Shown here piece after piece: positions 1 through 11,085 of a stretch of 64,000 nt of DNA. Made by a program: the position numbers and the translations under genes. The notes under the pieces were generated by a model. That model was not told the origin of the DNA, did not search any database, and was given only the letters and a program-made list of their open reading frames with translations. Source of the stretch: Lantana camara (Eukaryota > Streptophyta > Magnoliopsida > Lamiales > Verbenaceae); NCBI GenBank assembly GCA_037501455.1, contig CM074864.1, forward strand, positions 38,962,001 through 39,026,000, in the 5' to 3' direction. How positions within the stretch are numbered: position 1 is the first letter of the stretch; the number at the start of each line of letters is the position of its first letter.

Positions 1-510
1 TCAGCCACCATTGCCAATGCAGCCACCTATACTAAGAATCTGGTCCAGAAAGTACTCAAAGGGGGGACACCACTAAGACCAAAAGCGGATCTCACCGTCT
101 ACCTGTTCGCCCTTTTCAATGAGAACCAGAAGCCGGGGCCACTATCTGAGAAGAACTTTGGTCTTTTCTACCCTAACCAAACCGAGGTTTACGATCTTTC
201 ATTCCTAAAAAAGTTGAACGAGACGGATTGGGCTGAGGTTTACAATTACGTTCAAAATCACAATCAGGATCACGAACACGATCACCATCAAGAACACGAA
301 TTTCCCCACCCCGACGATCACGATCACATAGAAATCATCAAGCCCAAATTTCACCACCCCGAGCCAAATGTTGGCCACAGCGATGGCGACGGTGACGAGC
401 AAGAAACTGCCATCAACAAGCCAGGAACTAGCCACAAGCCAAAGGCCGTTCGAGTAGAAAATAACAGAGAGTCAAACATCGCTCATGAGGAACCGAATGA
501 AGATCTTTGA
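1..510 (+). CDS. Glucan endo-1,3-beta-glucosidase (GH17), C-terminal part
   Basis: Frame 1 is open from the first base to TGA at 508-510, giving 169 residues; the start lies outside the window. Residues 21-62 carry the conserved end of plant GH17 beta-1,3-glucanases (GGTPLRPK, then FNENQKPGP, then EKNFGLFYP). The catalytic glutamates lie upstream in this family and are not visible. GH17 enzymes hydrolyse callose and related 1,3-beta-glucans, usually in the wall or apoplast. After the fold ends (about residue 75) there is no X8/CBM43 module. Instead there is a roughly 95-residue hydrophilic tail, with His/Asp/Glu-rich residues at about 82-105, ending in EEPNEDL. No introns are seen in this part. 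The family call is firm; substrate, location and function of the tail are inference. Confidence 0.9.
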   Translation, partial: SATIANAATYTKNLVQKVLKGGTPLRPKADLTVYLFALFNENQKPGPLSEKNFGLFYPNQTEVYDLSFLKKLNETDWAEVYNYVQNHNQDHEHDHHQEHEFPHPDDHDHIEIIKPKFHHPEPNVGHSDGDGDEQETAINKPGTSHKPKAVRVENNRESNIAHEEPNEDL

Positions 511-1867
511 TAGGGGAACGCTGTTTACCTTTTTGATCAAAATGAGCTGACTTAGTCGGTTAGAAAATGCAAAATTATCAAATAATGAGTTACGATCTGA
601 TTTTTTTTTGAAAGAATGCAAAAATATGAGAAAGGATGCGTATCCCTTCGGCTCAGATAGAAGCAAACAAGAAGGGAGATTAAGTTCGATCGATTACTGT
701 TTGTTTTTGTGTTTCATATATTATTTAAGTATTAAGTGTAGCAGCATGTAGATAATGCCCAGTTCGGTGAGTTTGGCTAATATTGCGAGAAGCTGGGCAT
801 TCTTTTTTATCAATAATATATGTTTTGCCTCTATCCGTCAAAATATTTATCTTTGGAAATTCAATTCGTCTAAATCCAGTTAAATTATAGTTTTAGGTTT
901 TTCAGATACTTTGTGTTGGATTATTACAAGCTTGGGATCTGTAATAATATTTGCGGGATTAAATACCAATTATATACAATCTTTGTAATAATGCCGAACA
1001 TAATACATTAGATAGTATTTTATGAAAATAAAACCAAATTCAAGAGATTCTCCCATATAATCTGAACGGGGTGAGTGGAATGGATTTAGATTTCTTATTT
1101 TAGGAATTTAGGTTTTGGTTTAATCTCTTGTTTCACTCACTTATACACTTTTTTGTGTATAAATAGATGGTCCAATTAAGAGGAATACTTTAAATTTTTT
1201 TCATATCATAATTATTTCTTTTCTGTAATATGTACCATGTGAAACATAAAATTGGAACAGGAGATCTATAGACAATTGTATAGAAATCAAACACGAACAA
1301 AAAATCCAAATTTTTTTTTCATAACTTTCATATCGCTCAATTAAAGTTCAGTTTGTACACAAGAAAAGTTCAGAGAAGTTAGTTATCTGGGGACTATAAG
1401 AATCGAGAAGCTTTAAAAAAATTATGTATATCAATATAGCTCTATCCATTGATTTATTTAGTTTATCCTGATCAAGTCCTTTTTATATCTTCTGACATTT
1501 CATATTTCCATCTTCTGCCCACAAAATTAGATCCTCACTCATGGTGGAAGTTTTTTTTTCCTAGCCTCCATGAAAAAAATATAATACTAATTCTCCAATT
1601 CAAATTTGCAATTTGATTTCGCTCCCCGTTTTTTATGAAATTACCAAAATAGTCTTGAAAAAATATAAAATAACACAACACATCACTCTCCCCTCTCACA
1701 CAAACTATTTTGTTAACATAATACCTCATATACATGATTTTATATTTTTATTTTGTATGTCCATACTTCATATGTAAAAATTAATATATATATTTTTTTG
1801 TGTGGGTGGTTGGTGGAGTAAAAATTAATTATTGATTTTTATTTTGAAGTATTAATTAGAAAGTATA
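511..1867. other. 3' flank of the glucanase gene; AT-rich, no gene seen
   Basis: This presumably holds the 3' UTR and poly(A) region followed by ordinary AT-rich intergenic DNA. The short open frames here have no recognisable domains and look like chance. Confidence 0.6.
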
Positions 1868-2190
1868 AAGTATTCAAATTATAAAATAGAGTATTGAAAT
1901 TATAAAATAGAGTATCCAAATTATAAAATAGAGTATAAATTTTTTGAATTATAAAACAGAGTATCCAAATTGTATAACAGAGTATTCAGATTTAAAGTAG
2001 AGTATTATTTGTAAAAGTTAAAAGTACTCGGGTTTAAAATTGAAGTACAAGAAGGAAAAATAAAAAAAGAGAAAAGAAAAAAGAATATTGTTGGTAAAAG
2101 TTAAATTACTTACTTTTTAAAGTAGAGTACTATTCATAAAAGTTAAAGTATCTAAATTTATAATTGAAGTATCGTTCATAAACATTAAAA
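1868..2190. repeat. AT-rich minisatellite, about 22-bp unit
   Basis: A unit close to AGTATCCAAATTATAAAATAG recurs head to tail about five to six times at 1868-2009, with variants (ATAAAACAG, GTATAACAG). Degenerate echoes (AAAGTAGAGTACTATTCATAAAAGTT) continue to about 2190. It ends about 30 bp before the Tat LTR edge. Confidence 0.75.
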
Positions 2191-2218
2191 TATTCATGAT
2201 GGTGTCTAAATCTGGCTA

Positions 2219-2924
2219 TGTACGGAACGACAGACTTGGACTCCCAATCACCTAAGATATTTGTTTACGTGAGTTAACTTTGATGCTTTTCTGAACTGAG
2301 ATGAAGAAACAAATGTGAGCTCAAAGGCCAGAACGGGGGAATGTGGGGGCACTGGGGGTTGAACCTGTTTTGGCACTCCGACGCTCAAGTCAGACAAAGG
2401 TCTGGGTCGATAAAGCGAAGACAACTGGTGCTTAGTATGTAAAGGAAAGCTTACCTTCTATAAGTAATTGTGAGGGGTTTATATAGCAAGGAGAAGGCTT
2501 TAGTGAGTGCAAGTACACCATCAAAAAGGTGGGGATCTGGTCTACTGAGAGAGGAGCTGTCTACGGCCTGAACAGTGCTTTACAGCTAAAGCACTGTTCG
2601 CCTGCTCCTGCAGAGATGTCTGACACTGTACGTGGCGCGGCTGTAATTAATACGGCCTGCCAGGGGTGGTACTAGCATTGAATACGCTTGTACTGTAGCG
2701 CGTGGGTCGATCTCTTGCTTGGCTCGAGGGGTCGCGGTCGAGAACCTCCTTGGGTCGAGCCGCACCCTACGTGGCGAGTACAACTACCTTTCCTCATGGG
2801 GAGCCAAGTGCTGGCTCGACGGGAATGACGACTGGGTCAAATGTGAGTGATGACTTGGCTCATCCCCTCCTATGTGGAGAGGACGCTTGGAGTCCAGTCA
2901 CCGCTCTCGAATTTTCCCTTATCA
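2219..2924 (-). repeat. Putative 3' LTR of the Tat-type element
   Basis: Read on the minus strand it begins TGATAAGGG directly after a purine tract and ends GTTCCGTACA before AT-rich DNA. It has a TATA-like TATATAAAC near 2478-2486, minus strand. The 706-bp size is modest for this lineage. Boundaries are inferred from TG/CA ends and the adjacent purine tract, not from comparison with a second LTR. Confidence 0.5.
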
Positions 2925-2957
2925 TCCCTCCCCCTCCCCCCCCCCCCCCCCTCCCCA
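2925..2957 (-). promoter_or_regulatory. Candidate polypurine tract of the Tat-type element
   Basis: On the minus strand this is CCTTGGGGAG followed by a 16-G run (plus-strand C run 2936-2951) and GGGGAGGGA, immediately before the TGATAAGG LTR start. The position and purine content fit a plus-strand primer for reverse transcription. Confidence 0.5.
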
Positions 2958-3359
2958 AGGTCGAGTGGCACATTCATGTGGCAGTGGACCTTATGAGAGA
3001 CACTTGATTACCTGGGAAGAAAAAGGGGCTAGGAGAGTAGAGCAGTCCGTGCCTTGGCTGGGTCGTGTCATAAATTACTGAGACAGAGATATCGAGCTAG
3101 GCGCGTGTTGTTGCAGGCATTGACCCCCGGGGGTCGATGGCCGTGTGGTGACCCCACGCGCACGTGCGCCCTAGACTTCATTGGGTGGGAAACGCTAGGT
3201 TTCCCTGCATCAGCGTAATGATTACACTTTTTGAATTTCAGGAGTTGGGCACGGTTTGGGGAGGGGGGGGGGGGGGGGAAGAGGGCCACCTTTCTCCCAA
3301 TATAACAGTTAATCAAGTGACGCGTGTGGGTATTAAACCTGAATCATTTAATCCTCAGC

Positions 3360-3367
3360 TATAAAAG
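3360..3367 (+). promoter_or_regulatory. TATA box likely driving the antisense ORF
   Basis: TATAAAAG on the plus strand is followed by a pyrimidine-rich leader and a first ATG at 3556. It is placed correctly to transcribe the ORF opposite to the element's pol strand. Confidence 0.5.
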
Positions 3368-3555
3368 GGAGACTTAGATGGTTTTTCCCCCTTTTTCCTC
3401 CATCTTCCAGAAACCCTAGAGCTTTTAGAGACATCCCAGGCATTCAAGAGCAACTGCTTCCCAGAGAGAATCTGAAGCGAAAGCCTTTGAGGTACGTCCC
3501 TTGCACTTGAAATCTCTTCTCTTCTTCCTTTCTACTAATTCCGTTTCAAAAACCA

Positions 3556-5054
3556 ATGTCCCCCAAGAAGGCCACCCGCCCCGCCCTCCGGGAGCCAACC
3601 TAAAGCTTCGCGTCAGAGGGAATCCACACTACGGGATGAAGAATCTGACTCAGAAGTGTCAATGGAGGTTATTGGGGTGAAGCGCCCTGGGAAGGTCAGG
3701 TGGGAAGACCCCCCACGCGGAGATGTACATCCCACAGATAGTTAAAGGGGCTACTGGGCCAGTTCTAGAGGATGTGACTGTAGATAGTGGCTCAATGAAG
3801 GGAAGGGATGGAGTTGACGTTGATGTGGTGGAGGGTATAGCCACGGAGATAGAGGAGATATCCCTGGGGGACGAGTCTCGGGACCAAGAAGTTGCCGCTT
3901 CCACATCTGAGACTGAAGTGGGGAAGAAGAAGAAAAACACAATGGGAAAGAAGAAAGAGGCCCAAAAATGCCTTAGGTACTACTATGAATTCAGATCTCA
4001 AGTGACTGAGTCGGAGAGGAAGTTGGCGTAGAAAAGGTTGACAAGGTGGAAGGACTTGAACTTAAACTGTGACGTCATAGTTCCAAAAGAGGATGAACAT
4101 ATGGGCTCCCCTCCCGAGGGATGCATCGCTATTTCACTCCAGGCCATAGAGTATGGGTTTCAGCTTCCCCTCTCTCCCTTCCAGCCCGCGCTATACAATC
4201 ATCTGTAGATTAGCCCGATCCAGTTGCTTCCCAACGGTCAAGCTATCAGCTATTCATCGCCTCGGTTGATGCGGCGGCTTCCCCAAGCAGGAGGGGGTTT
4301 GTAAAGCTTCATGCACTCTCCGGCAACAAAATCTTTGATACCGTCAAGAGCTCCCATGGGAAAGATTGGAAGCAGAAATACGTATTTGTCCGATTCACTG
4401 AGAGGGTTTGGAGCATACTGCGTGGAATGATGTCGAAGAAGTCCGCTTGGATCGGGGTCCGGTGTTCTGGCCCAACACTTTGCTGGCCGCTTTAAAGGGT
4501 ATACACCTGCTGGACACAGGCGTCTTCACGAGCTCTCATCTGTTGGTAAATGATGGGTTGGCTCTGGGTACAGTGAGACACATGGACTTCACCATTGGTA
4601 ACTACGTCGTCAACTCCCTTAGGCTAAGCATGTTTCCCCCTTCTCCTATATCTATTATTATTTTTTTGACCCTGCTTGACGGGGTCTAAATGTATCTGCG
4701 ATTTATAATTTTGACATTCCTTCCTTCCTAAGTGCTTTGCAGAATCAATTATGGTTGCTACCTGAGGGAAAGTTGCTAACCGACTTTTTAGGAAACGCGA
4801 GGCTGAGGAAGCCAAAAAGGTCCAGCAGGGTGAGAAGGAGGGTCCCATCCGTTCGGCCGAGGAGATTGCTCAAGCAAAGGGCCTCACTGATGAACTAACG
4901 AAGATCTGGATTACTGCTGTGGAGAAAGCGGCGGACTTGAAGTGGATCGACCCCTACAAATTGACCGAGGGAGGTCCTGTCGATACTCGCGAGGTCGCCG
5001 GGCCCCAGCCATCGAGGCTGTCAAGGCAAAAACTTCCAAACCCTCAGTCGCGAA
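3556..5054 (+). pseudogene. Antisense ORF of the Tat element, left part (gypsy-type transposon domain)
   Basis: Plus-strand coding remnant from ATG 3556 (MSPKKATRPA) to the copia insertion. An acidic/lysine-rich stretch (3723-4031, ending EVGKKKKNTMGKKKEAQK) leads into EGCIAISLQAIEYG and QLPLSPFQPALYNHL, then ISPIQLLPNG. This is the signature of the plant 'putative gypsy type transposon' domain found in antisense ORFs of Tat retroelements. Stops interrupt it at 4029-4031 and 4206-4208, and frameshifts follow. The segment near 4900-4970 (VEKAADLKWIDPYKLTEG) belongs to the same protein. Function of this protein in living elements is unknown. It continues at 14758. Confidence 0.7.
5050..5054. 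repeat. Target-site duplication GCGAA, left copy
   Basis: GCGAA stands immediately before TGTTAGGAATAG and again at 14758-14762 right after CCAACA. This is a perfect 5-bp duplication that fixes both ends of the copia element. Confidence 0.95.
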
Positions 5055-6230
5055 TGTTAGGAATAGTGCCCTAGAAAGCCGATTCGACGTAATCTGCTTT
5101 GGGACTTTTCTTGTATCACAGACAATCTTTGAATAATATACGATTGATTATAGGTAAACACTTCTTTATATGCCAATACGTGTTTTGTGTGTTTCCATTA
5201 CGTGTGCATGTATGAGAACTCCCCTAATCCTGATGACTTTAGGACTCTACCATTTAGGTGAAATGGTTCATGAAACGAGCCCTATATCACATAAGTCATG
5301 ATTAGTAAAACTCCAAGCCGATGAGTCCTACAGACAGTGGGAGTGTCAACCTGACTCCTCTAAGGCTTGCTTGTGGGATCACGCCCTTAAGAAGGGCCAC
5401 CTTGTTTCATGGAGGTGCAAAGTGTATAGTTGATACGTGCGTGATACATGAGGGTGCTTACTTTAATAAGTAAGTTCACTGAGGTGCCCCGTGTGAGAAC
5501 ATTCCTAAATGGGAAAGGAAGTTTCTATTTCAGGAAATGGAAACTTCCAGATTAGGAAATATCTCACGAGTCATTGATGTGATTAATTGATCCTTAGACT
5601 TGAGGTTCCATGTTATTTTATGAGTTAACTCTGTAGTCTTTGGTATAAGCTTTAAAGGGTGTCGCCTTAGACAACTGATTCAAGGCTTATGCTGGGGCTG
5701 CACAAGTGACTCATGAAAGTGAATGAGAATCAAGAAAGGACCTACACTTGCATTTGCAAGGTGATCTCTTATTGTGTAAGTCATTCATATGCCATATGGA
5801 GTCCTTGGCCAAGGCAGTAGATCAAGACATCAAGAAAAGGGTTTCTTGGATTGAGATCAAATGGATATGAAATGCACTTAACTTTAAGACCAGATTATTA
5901 GGGTTCTAATTATTCCCTTACCCTAGATCATGGTTGAGAGATAGTAAGTAGGAGGATTGTATCTCACATGAATCAATGACTTAAAGGTTCTGTCGAATCC
6001 GAACATTCCAATTCAGCTAGGGGTTAAACACCTGTTGCTAGACTATGGTCGTTTAATCTGTGGACTGATTAATTAATTAGTGAATTAATTAATTAGAGTC
6101 ACTGCTAATTGAATTGAGAACCTAGAGGGTCACACACAACAACTTGGTTACATGAGTTGAGGCTTTAAAATGATTAAACGAGTTAATCAAGCCAAGAGGG
6201 TTCCACACGTGTGAAACCACACGTGTGGCT

Positions 6231-6288
6231 CACGTGAGTGACACGTGTCATTGTGACATGTGTCACAATGACACGTGTCACTCACGTG
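6231..6288. repeat. 58-nt inverted repeat with G-box cores
   Basis: Two perfect 28-bp arms (6231-6258, 6261-6288) flank a 2-base centre. Each arm holds CACGTG and ACACGTGT, and more ACACGTGTG copies stand just upstream (6204-6228). CACGTG is the G-box bound by plant bHLH and bZIP factors, so this could be an enhancer about 350 bp upstream of the LTR TATA box. The 3' LTR copy has lost about 19 bp of it. Confidence 0.85.
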
Positions 6289-6633
6289 TATAAATATATG
6301 TGTATATTTATTTATGTATTAAATAATTAATGTGATTAATTATTTAATAGACTTTGGTTTAATTTTGAATTAAAAAGAAAGTCTTATTTTGGAGAAAAAT
6401 AATCTAGTTAATTAATTATGAATTAATTAATTAGATAAAATAAGTTATTTATTTTAAATAAATAAAGTATAAAATTATCCAAAAATAGTTCGGATATTTT
6501 TAGCTCTCTTGAAAGTTGATTTGAATTAGAATTCAAAGTCAAAGTCAAAATTACTTGATGATCAAGTAATAGGAGAGAGAGAGACCAAAATCCTAGCCCA
6601 TTAAGGACTAGGAATTTCGTCCCTCCCCTTTCT

Positions 6634-6642
6634 TATATATAG
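6634..6642 (+). promoter_or_regulatory. Putative LTR TATA box (copia-1)
   Basis: TATATATAG aligns in position with TATAAAAG in the sister LTRs at 39960, 46999 and 54133. It is the best candidate for the LTR promoter. Confidence 0.5.
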
Positions 6643-7355
6643 GGGAGCTCATGCTCCCCTTTAGAGCTAATTGACAATTCTTGGTTCATGTGTTGAACAC
6701 CTTCATTTCTCCAAGATAAAATAAAACCCTAGGTTAAGCCTAAACACTAACTAGAGAACTAGCATCCTTACTAGTTAGATTGTAGCCAAGTTGGTGGACT
6801 ATCTCTAGAGACTTCAAGTTAGAAGTTTTGAAGATTCGAGCTTTACCAAAAGTGGGGATTAAGCAAAAACGATCAGAAGGGATGATGAAACGATTCTGAA
6901 CCCGACGTGAAGCGAATGAAAAAATCGAACCAAAGAAGATGGCGAAAACCGTTCGTCCATATCCTGAAGGATGAATTTTTTCACGAGGGTTTTGTGACTG
7001 GCAGTTTTCTACTTTCGCAAAACTGGTTTCGAAGGGAGTTCCAATCCTGCTTTTCTCGTTTCATGTTTCTTTCTTTATGTTATATTGTTAAGAACATCTC
7101 TAACATGAATTGAATCTAGGTTGGTGTGGATTGCTATCCCGACAATGGATTCTGAAGTAGAAAGAGACTTTCGAGGGACGGGTTGTCAAGCCGCGAGAAG
7201 AGCGTTCTTGGGTGGCTTGAAACGCTTCAAGAAAGAATAAAAGAAAAGTAAGTTTTCTATCTCTACGAATTTGGTTACACGATTGCGAGTCCAAGATCCT
7301 TTTGTTGGAAAATTTTTTAAATTCCGCTGCTTTCTGATTCGTGTTTTCCAACAAG

Positions 7356-7368
7356 TGGTATCAGAGCC
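7356..7368 (+). promoter_or_regulatory. Primer binding site, initiator-Met tRNA (copia-1)
   Basis: TGGTATCAGAGCC lies 2 bases after the 5' LTR. This motif matches the complement of the 3' end of plant initiator tRNA-Met, the usual primer of plant copia elements. Confidence 0.93.
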
Positions 7369-7619
7369 ACCTCGTTAATCGTGTTTCTGATTCGTCTCAA
7401 TTATTCTGAATTTGGTAGAAATTCTTAGGCTTAGATGCGAATTAGGTATTCATGAGTTCTTTTAGAAAGCCTGAAATACGAAACTGTAATTTTTCCTGAA
7501 TTTCTGAAACTGTTTTCTTAAATTGTGTTTTTGAAAACCGTTTTGATTGAAATATGTTTAAATCGAATTTTTTAATTTTGGATTGAATTGGTTTTGAGAA
7601 ACCTGGACACGAAACGGAA

Positions 7620-7830
7620 CACGAAAAGGACGAGCCTAGGCGTGCTAGCACGTCGCACGCCCAGGCCCACCGCTGCCGCGCGGGAGCCGTCCCGGGTGCG
7701 CCTAGGCGCGCCCGCCCAGCCCGTCCCACAACCGCGCGGGACGCCTGCCCAGCCCGCCTAGTCGCGGCGGGCGCTGCTGCGCGAAAGTGCCTCGCGCGGC
7801 TAGGCCCCTTTTCGGGCCCGTTTTCGTGTT
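7620..7830. other. GC-rich island in the copia-1 leader
   Basis: About 210 bp of very GC- and CpG-rich sequence (repeats of GCGCGGG, CCCAGCCCG, CCTAGGCGCG) sits about 265 bp after the PBS in an otherwise AT-rich element. Short open frames across it are a by-product of composition. Confidence 0.7.
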
Positions 7831-8194
7831 TCGTGTTTTTGTGTTTTCGGACCGTAAAATCCTGATTTAAATTTTATTTTAATTTTATCTTTTAAAATCA
7901 GTTTTGCTAAAATAAAACTATTTTAAAATTTTGATTAAATTGGGATTTTTGAGAAATTAAGCGATTTAAATTTTGAAAAATTACAATCTTTATTTTCTGA
8001 AAATAATGAAAGAATAAAATTATTAATTTTGGAAATTAATTGGAATTTTATTGGTTTGTTGTTTTTCGGGTTTTATTGAAAAGGCTCTTGTACAAGAATT
8101 GCATCTAAGTCGTGTTTTAAGTCATTAGGACTTGAAACGAGAATTTTAATTTATTGGCTAAATTTAAATTCTCGCAAAAGCATGTTAGGTGATC

Positions 8195-8310
8195 ATGGGT
8201 TTAGATCTATGTATGGTTTTAATTTATGCACATGGATGGTTTAAATTGGGGTTGGAGCCCTATAGTTGCGTTTTTCAATTGAGGTTGGAGCCTCACTTAT
8301 GTGCGTACTG
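8195..8310 (+). repeat. Conserved leader repeat (about 39-bp unit, 2 copies)
   Basis: The pattern AATTGGGGTTGGAGCCC recurs as AATTGAGGTTGGAGCCT about 39 bp later. The same doublet is present in copia-2 near 48405-48470. It lies in untranslated leader; function unknown. Confidence 0.55.
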
Positions 8311-9732
8311 TTATGTGATTTATTATGTGGCTTTCCATATTACTGTTTTTGAGACCGGGGTATGCCCCGTGTAATTGTCTAAGGCCAATATGAAGATTGA
8401 GCCTTATTACTTTATGTCTTTTTCTTTTTATTGTAATTTGAGAGTAGAGATAGGTGGTGAGGTTTTATCTTCATTTTGGAGACAATGCACCCATGGAGTA
8501 AGATGGACCACATTCAAGTAACAAGGAGGCCATAAGTGAAGACCCCTCAAAATGTTAGGGAGGGGAATCTCAATTGTTAAATGTAATAGAGATAGGGCTC
8601 GTATTTTGTTACCGCTTTCCCTTATGTGATTTAAACTGTTTATGTGGCATGTATGTTAGAACTTGTGATTGTGGAGTGGCTCCCACATATCACGCATAAG
8701 ATAGGTAGAACCCATGATCATTACATGTTAGTATCATGCTAGGACATGTTATCTGTTTATGTGCTTGTTTGAAATGCATTTAAGTGTACTTATTATTCGA
8801 AATGAGCTTAATATTTAATGGGAATTTTCGAATCAACCGAAGAGTTGTTCGAACTAAGTTTTGATCATGATCTTATGATTGATGGGTCTAGCTTAACGCC
8901 TAAGTAAATATGGATGTCGCACGAGTCGTGGGTCCATATTGAAAGATAGGTGATGCAAAAACAATTACTAAGAGTTCTAAAGGTGTTAGAATTGGTAAGT
9001 CGTACCTACCTAGGGTTTTACTTAGAATGTCCGCGAGTCGTGGGTTCGAGGTAAAATGCTTAGGATCTTAGTACCCATTGGGAAACGTGTTCCTCTTAGA
9101 TCTTTGGGAATTATAGATCTTTGAAAAACAGTGGGAGCTACATTAGATTAAAGACCTTATCTTATGTATATCGTTATTATTCAGCATGCTCACCTAGTTC
9201 TCTGCTTAGCATTTAGGTTGTAGTTCTGTGATTCTCTACAATATGAAATGCAAACCCATTCGTATCCATCCTTAAGTCAAATAAGTTGACTAAGTCCTGA
9301 CTAACTCTAAATGGCTTCGGATCCTAAAATTCATTTTAGAATCCGACTAGAGAAAGGCGTTCTCTAAAGGGCGAAGTTTTCAATTGTGAAAAGTCGACCC
9401 GGGCCAAAAGAGAAGCGACCTGAGGTGATGGGATTTTTCCAAACCACTTAAGAGCAATTGAACCACCTCATAAAATGTTACAATGTATAACATTATGGAA
9501 TTATTCAATATTCCAAATGAGGAAACAAGTGCACACGAACAAGGTCTAAAGATCTTAATTGAAGATCTTATGGTCTCGATCATCAACTGAGAAAAGAGTT
9601 CTCAATGCACTGATTGCTTACATTGCTTCGATTATCATTCAAACCCTTTATGCTCAACTAGAATGATGCTAATGTAGCATAATTAATCATTTAAGTTGAT
9701 AATGGTTGAGAGCATCCTTAAGAAGGAATAAA

Positions 9733-10060
9733 AGGTTGAGATGGTTAATTCTTCTTCTAAAACTCCCTAAGTTAAAGGCTTGAAGGCCTAAAGAAGAAGA
9801 AACCCTTAAGAGCCCAATGGAGGGGCATGTAAGGGGTACGCCCAAAAGACACTAGAGATCAAATAGGACGTTTGCTTCTATGGTAGCAAATAAGGACTTT
9901 GAAAGGGAACTGCAAAGAGTATGAGTACTTTGAAATGTTACCTCGTTTAGTAATTCTACTAGGAATAGAATTTACTAGTCTTAAGTCAATTCTGCATAAG
10001 CCGTTGTGCAAAGACTCAAGGCACTAATGTTCTGAACATACAACGAGATAACAAAAGTAA
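9733..10060 (+). pseudogene. Gag/protease-region remnant (copia-1)
   Basis: A lysine-rich run (SSSKTPKVKGLKA) is followed by weak, stop-filled similarity to the gag zinc-knuckle/protease junction of copia polyproteins. The same stretch recurs in copia-2 at about 49625-49950, equally broken. This is a weak call based on position and composition. Confidence 0.35.
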
Positions 10061-11085
10061 GTGAGATGACAAAGCTTCGAATTACTTTGGAACGTTGAGA
10101 TATAAAAGGATTAGCAAGTCAGACACCTTAGGATCATTCTATGAAAATGAACCTATAGTGTTGACTTCCTGTGAATCCTGTCATGAGGGAAGCGTTCCTG
10201 AATCCCGTTTATAAGAAACGTGGAACGTTCCAAAATTATAGTGGATTTCGATCCGTGCTGATGAGTGTAAGATGCTTAATGTAAGCACTAGATACAATCG
10301 TCAGTTTAATCATTATGAATGAATGTACTTGTTAAAGTACAAATTCGAAACTTATATGAAATTCTTAGAATTTCGAAAGGAGGTTAGGAACCGAAGTAGT
10401 CATAAGTTATAGGTAAATCGATATGATCGAGATAGCCAATATCTTAGCAACTAATTCCTTACTCATCTTAGAGATAATAGGATTATCTCTCAGTAAACTA
10501 ATTCGAGAACACCTTAGTGTTTCCGAATGAGGGAATGAAATCTAATGCAACATGGTCCATTCCATAGCAAGCTTTACTGACTTATAATCATTCTAGGAAT
10601 AAACTCCCAGAATATGCAGTTAGAGATTTTGAATTTAGTACCTTCCAAAATCAGTCCTTTAGTTGCACTATGCAATGTGGCATATTAAATTCCCTAATTA
10701 TTCTTATCCAAGAATTTAGTAGAATCCTCTTAAGTGAAGAGGATAGTGGGAGATAAGTTTGAAATGAGTTCAAGTTTATACAACGATATTGAATATTGTT
10801 TCTGCAATTCCCTTAGACAAAGGTTGTTTGTCTCAAGGAATGTATCTTTCTCAAGGAATCGTTCCTATAGAAGAAGAAAGACAAGCAAGCAGACCTCAAA
10901 GAAATTTAAGGATAAATATCCATGCCACATATAGAAGAAACGAGCCCATCTGATAAAATTTAGCCAAATTTTAGAGTATGTACACGTGTGAAACCCTTCT
11001 CTTAAGACGTGTTTAGAACGCGTTCCTAGATAGCCAAGGAATTACTTGAAGAGGAGACACTGTCAGATTTGGAATCTGAGTAGTG

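Larger units (their letters stand above)
5055..7353 (+). repeat. 5' LTR of copia-1 (2299 bp)
   Basis: Starts TGTTAGGAATAG and ends TTTTCCAACA directly before the PBS. It contains the long inverted repeat at 6231-6288 and TATATATAG at 6634-6642. The TATA box is followed at once by an 8-bp-arm hairpin (AGGGGAGC...GCTCCCCT, 6641-6660) near the expected start of the transcript. Confidence 0.93.

Noticed and set aside
6907..7113. 68-codon frame repeated at 14311-14517
   Set aside because: It lies in both LTRs of copia-1, so it is LTR sequence duplicated by retrotransposition, not a gene family.
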